Assembly (NCBI GenBank): GCA_964016985.1
Contig: OZ024828.1
Coordinates: 84,708,308 to 84,772,307, forward strand
Origin: Anodontia alba
Lineage: Eukaryota; Mollusca; Bivalvia; Lucinida; Lucinidae
DNA: 64,000 nucleotides
Reading direction: 5' to 3'
Position numbers and translations under genes: made by a program. Under the pieces are notes generated by a model that had not been told where the DNA came from, did no database searches, and saw only the letters and a program-made list of their open reading frames with translations. The number at the start of each line of letters is the position of its first letter. The first letter of the stretch is position 1. Shown here in pieces: positions 61,643 through 64,000 of the stretch.

Positions 61643-62155
61643 ATTTAGTGTGGTTGGAATGGTAAATCAATATTATATTTGAAAGTTTGTTACTATTTAT
61701 GTTTCTTTTGCTGTACATTTATATTTATCTTTGTGTTGTTGTTGTTGACTTTGTTAAAAGACTAAAATTGTGTTTGTAAGTCATATTTATAGAAGCATAA
61801 TCATTGTAACCATCAGAAGAGAGAAAGAATGTCTTTTGCAAGTTTCTGAAAATCTCCATTGTAACTGGCAAAACCATAATCAAAGTTCCATTTAAGAGGG
61901 GGTATTCAGATAATTTTTTTTTTCTTAGTTTTCCATGAAAACATATGTTAGAGGTACAGCATTTCAATACGATGGCATGTGCCCCATACCCCGCTGGGTG
62001 TGTGCCCAGCAAAAACTCAGATCAGATACAATCTTTACATTTTGTGTTCAGTGTTATATCCAAAACAATGCTATAATGAGTCATGGTATAAAGAGGTTTC
62101 TGTGTATTTAGTCATTTATACTTTATTATCTGTCAGAATATATGCTTTATGTGAT
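61643..62155. other. Intergenic DNA with repeat fragments
   Basis: A MITE-B fragment (TCCATGAAAACATATGTTAG) and a MITE-E end (AGTCATGGTATAAAGAGGTT near 62080) were seen. No gene. Confidence 0.4.
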
Positions 62156-62157
62156 TA

Positions 62158-62690
62158 ACTTTATCACTCTCTATGCCAACTCAGCAGATAATAAATTGGT
62201 GATATTTTTCTTATGTTTCCCAGAAAACAGTATTTGACATTTCCTGTTGCCAGCCTCGGTGGCTCAGTTGGATGCACGTCCGACTGGAGGCCAGGAGGTC
62301 GTGGGTTCGACCCCCGCCGAGGTCGGCAACATTCTTTGTGGAGATTGATCATGAAATATTTTCTACAGTCATTCTCTCCCTTCCGCTGATTCAAGAAGGG
62401 CAGTTGTCAGCTTCTGGCAAAAGAATGTGCACAATATTGGTTAACCACTTAGAGAACTAAGCCTGCCCAGTAAACGTGTGGTTAGGTAAACTGACTGTGC
62501 TCCACATGACCCCAATGGGTTAACTGGGCCATAAAACCTCAACACAAACAAAAACATTTCATGCAAATTGTCACCAATGGAGACAGTTTGCATGAGATGT
62601 TAATCCTGTTTCCTGGGAAAAATTAGAAATATATTTTAAAATGTCTTCTGCTGAAAGTTTTACCCAGAGTGCTAAGCATCAAGCATGGTT
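62158..62690. mobile_element. MITE-A split by SINE-I
   Basis: ACTTTATCACTCTCTATGCC begins it. It is interrupted at ACATTTC and resumes with ATGCAAATTGTCACCAATGG, ending ATGTCTTCTGCTGAAAGTTT. Confidence 0.83.
62244..62553 (+). mobile_element. SINE-I, intact reference copy
   Basis: The tRNA-like head has an A box (TGGCTCAGTTGG at 62260-62271) and a B box (GGTTCGACCCC at 62304-62314). The body is GGAGATTGATCATGAAATAT and the tail is GGGCCATAAAACCTCAACAC. ACATTTC is duplicated on both sides (62237-62243 and 62554-62560). Pol III transcription is implied by the boxes. Confidence 0.93.
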
Positions 62691-62714
62691 ACAGGTAACT
62701 TGTGATAAAAATAT

Positions 62715-62870
62715 TGATTAAATTTCTTATTCTTCATGAAAACATGTTTTCTTCAGTGTTAATGAAAATATCTTCATTTCCCATTCAGAAACCAAAATAT
62801 AATGTTTTCATGGTTAAATAAGAAAAAAAAAAGTCAACGGGTGCTTATTATCTGAAACCGTAAAGGGAAA
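62715..62870. mobile_element. Diverged MITE-B-like hairpin
   Basis: TTTCTTATTCTTCATGAAAA pairs with TTTTCATGGTTAAATAAGAA. The centre differs from typical copies. Confidence 0.5.
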
Positions 62871-63049
62871 TGCAAGGTTGGTGAAGAATGTTTCTGAGAT
62901 GAAATATCTAACAAATCATGCATTTTGATATAAATTTGATCGCATAAAAACTAAAAAAATTGAAAACTAAAAATCATTATCAAGGGCACTGGCATTTTGA
63001 ATATTTGATGAGGTTCTAACTTCTAAACATTTTAAAATATAAAATTCTG

Positions 63050-63340
63050 AAGGAGTGAAGGCTCCGCTGGTATGGACATGTGGAACACTCCAATGGTGCA
63101 ATCGAGACAGCCTTTGACATACAGGTTGATGGAAAGCATGGACCTGGAAGGCCCAAGGTGACATGGAAGCAGCTGACAGAGAGAAATTGCAGAGTGGAAG
63201 CTCTTGGCTATCGACCCTCATGATAGACATACCTGGAGATCTGGTGTGAGATCTGCCATGCATGCGGCAAGCCAGCTGCCTGGAAGGGGGCCCACTGATG
63301 TGGATGTTGCCCCTGTACCTGCAAGTTGACCAAAAATCCA

Positions 63341-63372
<32 letters not shown>

Positions 63373-63375
63373 AAA
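63050..63375 (+). mobile_element. LINE 3' end with (GAT)n tail
   Basis: CGCTGGTATGGACATGTGGA to CCTGTACCTGCAAGTTGACC matches 55325-55605 closely. A (GAT)n run at 63339-63372 ends it. It shows the natural 3' end of the family at 54572-55612. Confidence 0.87.
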
Positions 63376-64000
63376 TAAAATCTTCTTTCTGGTAGAAATT
63401 TATGTAGTTTTCAAGTCAAATCCATAAATGCATAGAGAACAAGTTATATACAAAAATAGAGGTTGAATTTTGTTGCAAAACTTATTTATTTAGGTGTTTG
63501 TCAAGATCTAGCATCTCAGATGCACCATTAATATTGCTTTTCCCTTAAATTTGCTCTTGTATTCCTGATATTTTTTATTTTTTCATTGCATTTTTTTTTG
63601 CAATAATTGTTTTACTATAAGTGTTGGCTTGTGATTTTTATCCTTTACTCCTTGTATGTTTTTATACCCCTGCTTTAAAAGAAGTTAGGGGTGCACTGAT
63701 TTGTTTTCTGTCTGTCCATTTAGTCATACTTCATCTGATCTCTTTTTGTGTCAGTACACAGTGGCTCCCAAAGGGAGTAAATTCTTTCCTTTTAGTGTAG
63801 ACCCCCTTTCAGAAAGATAACATAAACAAATCGACTGAGTTATCTCCCCTGAAAGTGTATCAGTTCCCCTTACCATAATTATCCTAAAAATTGGAATAGA
63901 CCAGTTTACCATATTTACCCTACTGTGCTTTCGACATCTTTCAGAAAGCCATTATTTGCTTGGTGCTTTCGTACACAGAAGAAGTAAATCTGCAAACTTT
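63376..64000. other. Intergenic DNA, possible exon at the right edge
   Basis: AT-rich DNA with no clear repeat. A pyrimidine tract and CATCTTTCAG at 63935-63944 precede an open stretch to the end of the window in two frames. This could be an acceptor of a further plus-strand gene but is too short to judge. Confidence 0.25.

Noticed and set aside
62248..62320. Possible tRNA gene
   Set aside because: A and B boxes are present, but the sequence is the SINE-I head: it continues into the SINE body, has a target duplication, and does not fold as a full cloverleaf by eye.
62967..63341. 124-codon minus-strand open frame
   Set aside because: Antisense of the LINE 3' end at 63050-63375.
63945..64000. 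Exon of a downstream gene
   Set aside because: The acceptor looks plausible, but only 56 bases are visible and two frames stay open, so no product can be named.

Overview
This window looks like animal nuclear DNA, most likely from a bivalve or other mollusc. Genes are split into short exons with GT-AG introns, the DNA is AT-rich, and introns are packed with tRNA-derived SINEs, palindromic MITEs, decayed LINEs and mariner elements. The species call is an inference; nothing seen here is diagnostic by itself.

Two genes are supported by exon chains whose reading phases match at every junction. They are arranged head to head. (1) On the minus strand, from about 24550 leftwards to at least 6319, seven exons encode a predicted membrane-anchored fusion of a DUF2064 / TIGR04282-type transferase and a family-2 glycosyltransferase of the TIGR04283 type. 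Both families are best known from bacteria. The 3' end of the gene appears to lie beyond the left edge. (2) On the plus strand, 24801 to 59790, twelve exons encode a complete 476-residue orthologue of ABTB1 (ankyrin repeats plus two BTB/POZ domains). The two start codons are only 250 bp apart, so the spacer is a candidate bidirectional promoter; it contains a palindromic CACGTG E-box.

The rest is repeats. Names used below: SINE-I is a tRNA-headed SINE of about 300 bp with A and B boxes. SINE-II is a pyrimidine-rich SINE sharing the SINE-I 3' tail. MITE-A, A2, D and J are TTAA-flanked palindromic elements. MITE-C and MITE-E are TA-flanked. MITE-B is a hairpin module built round GTGGGTACTCATTAGAAG. 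MITE-F begins GGGCCCAGTTGTTCAAAG. There are also two mariner copies (6806-8449 and 55666-57006), two pogo/Tigger-like elements with 25-27 bp inverted ends (42287-43448 and 51982-53639), a hAT-like element with 8-bp target duplication (16439-16898), a fold-back element with arms near 500 bp (19589-21461), and several LINE fragments.

Layout: 1-6300 repeats; 6.3-24.6 kb the transferase gene and its repeat-filled introns; 24.6-24.8 kb shared promoter region; 24.8-59.8 kb ABTB1, with a 7.3-kb first intron; 59.8-64 kb repeats downstream of ABTB1. Many insertions are nested, which gives relative ages. The most unusual observations are the bacterial-type fusion gene, a minisatellite that appears to have grown out of the 3' end of one of its coding exons, and hairpin modules shared between elements with unrelated termini.
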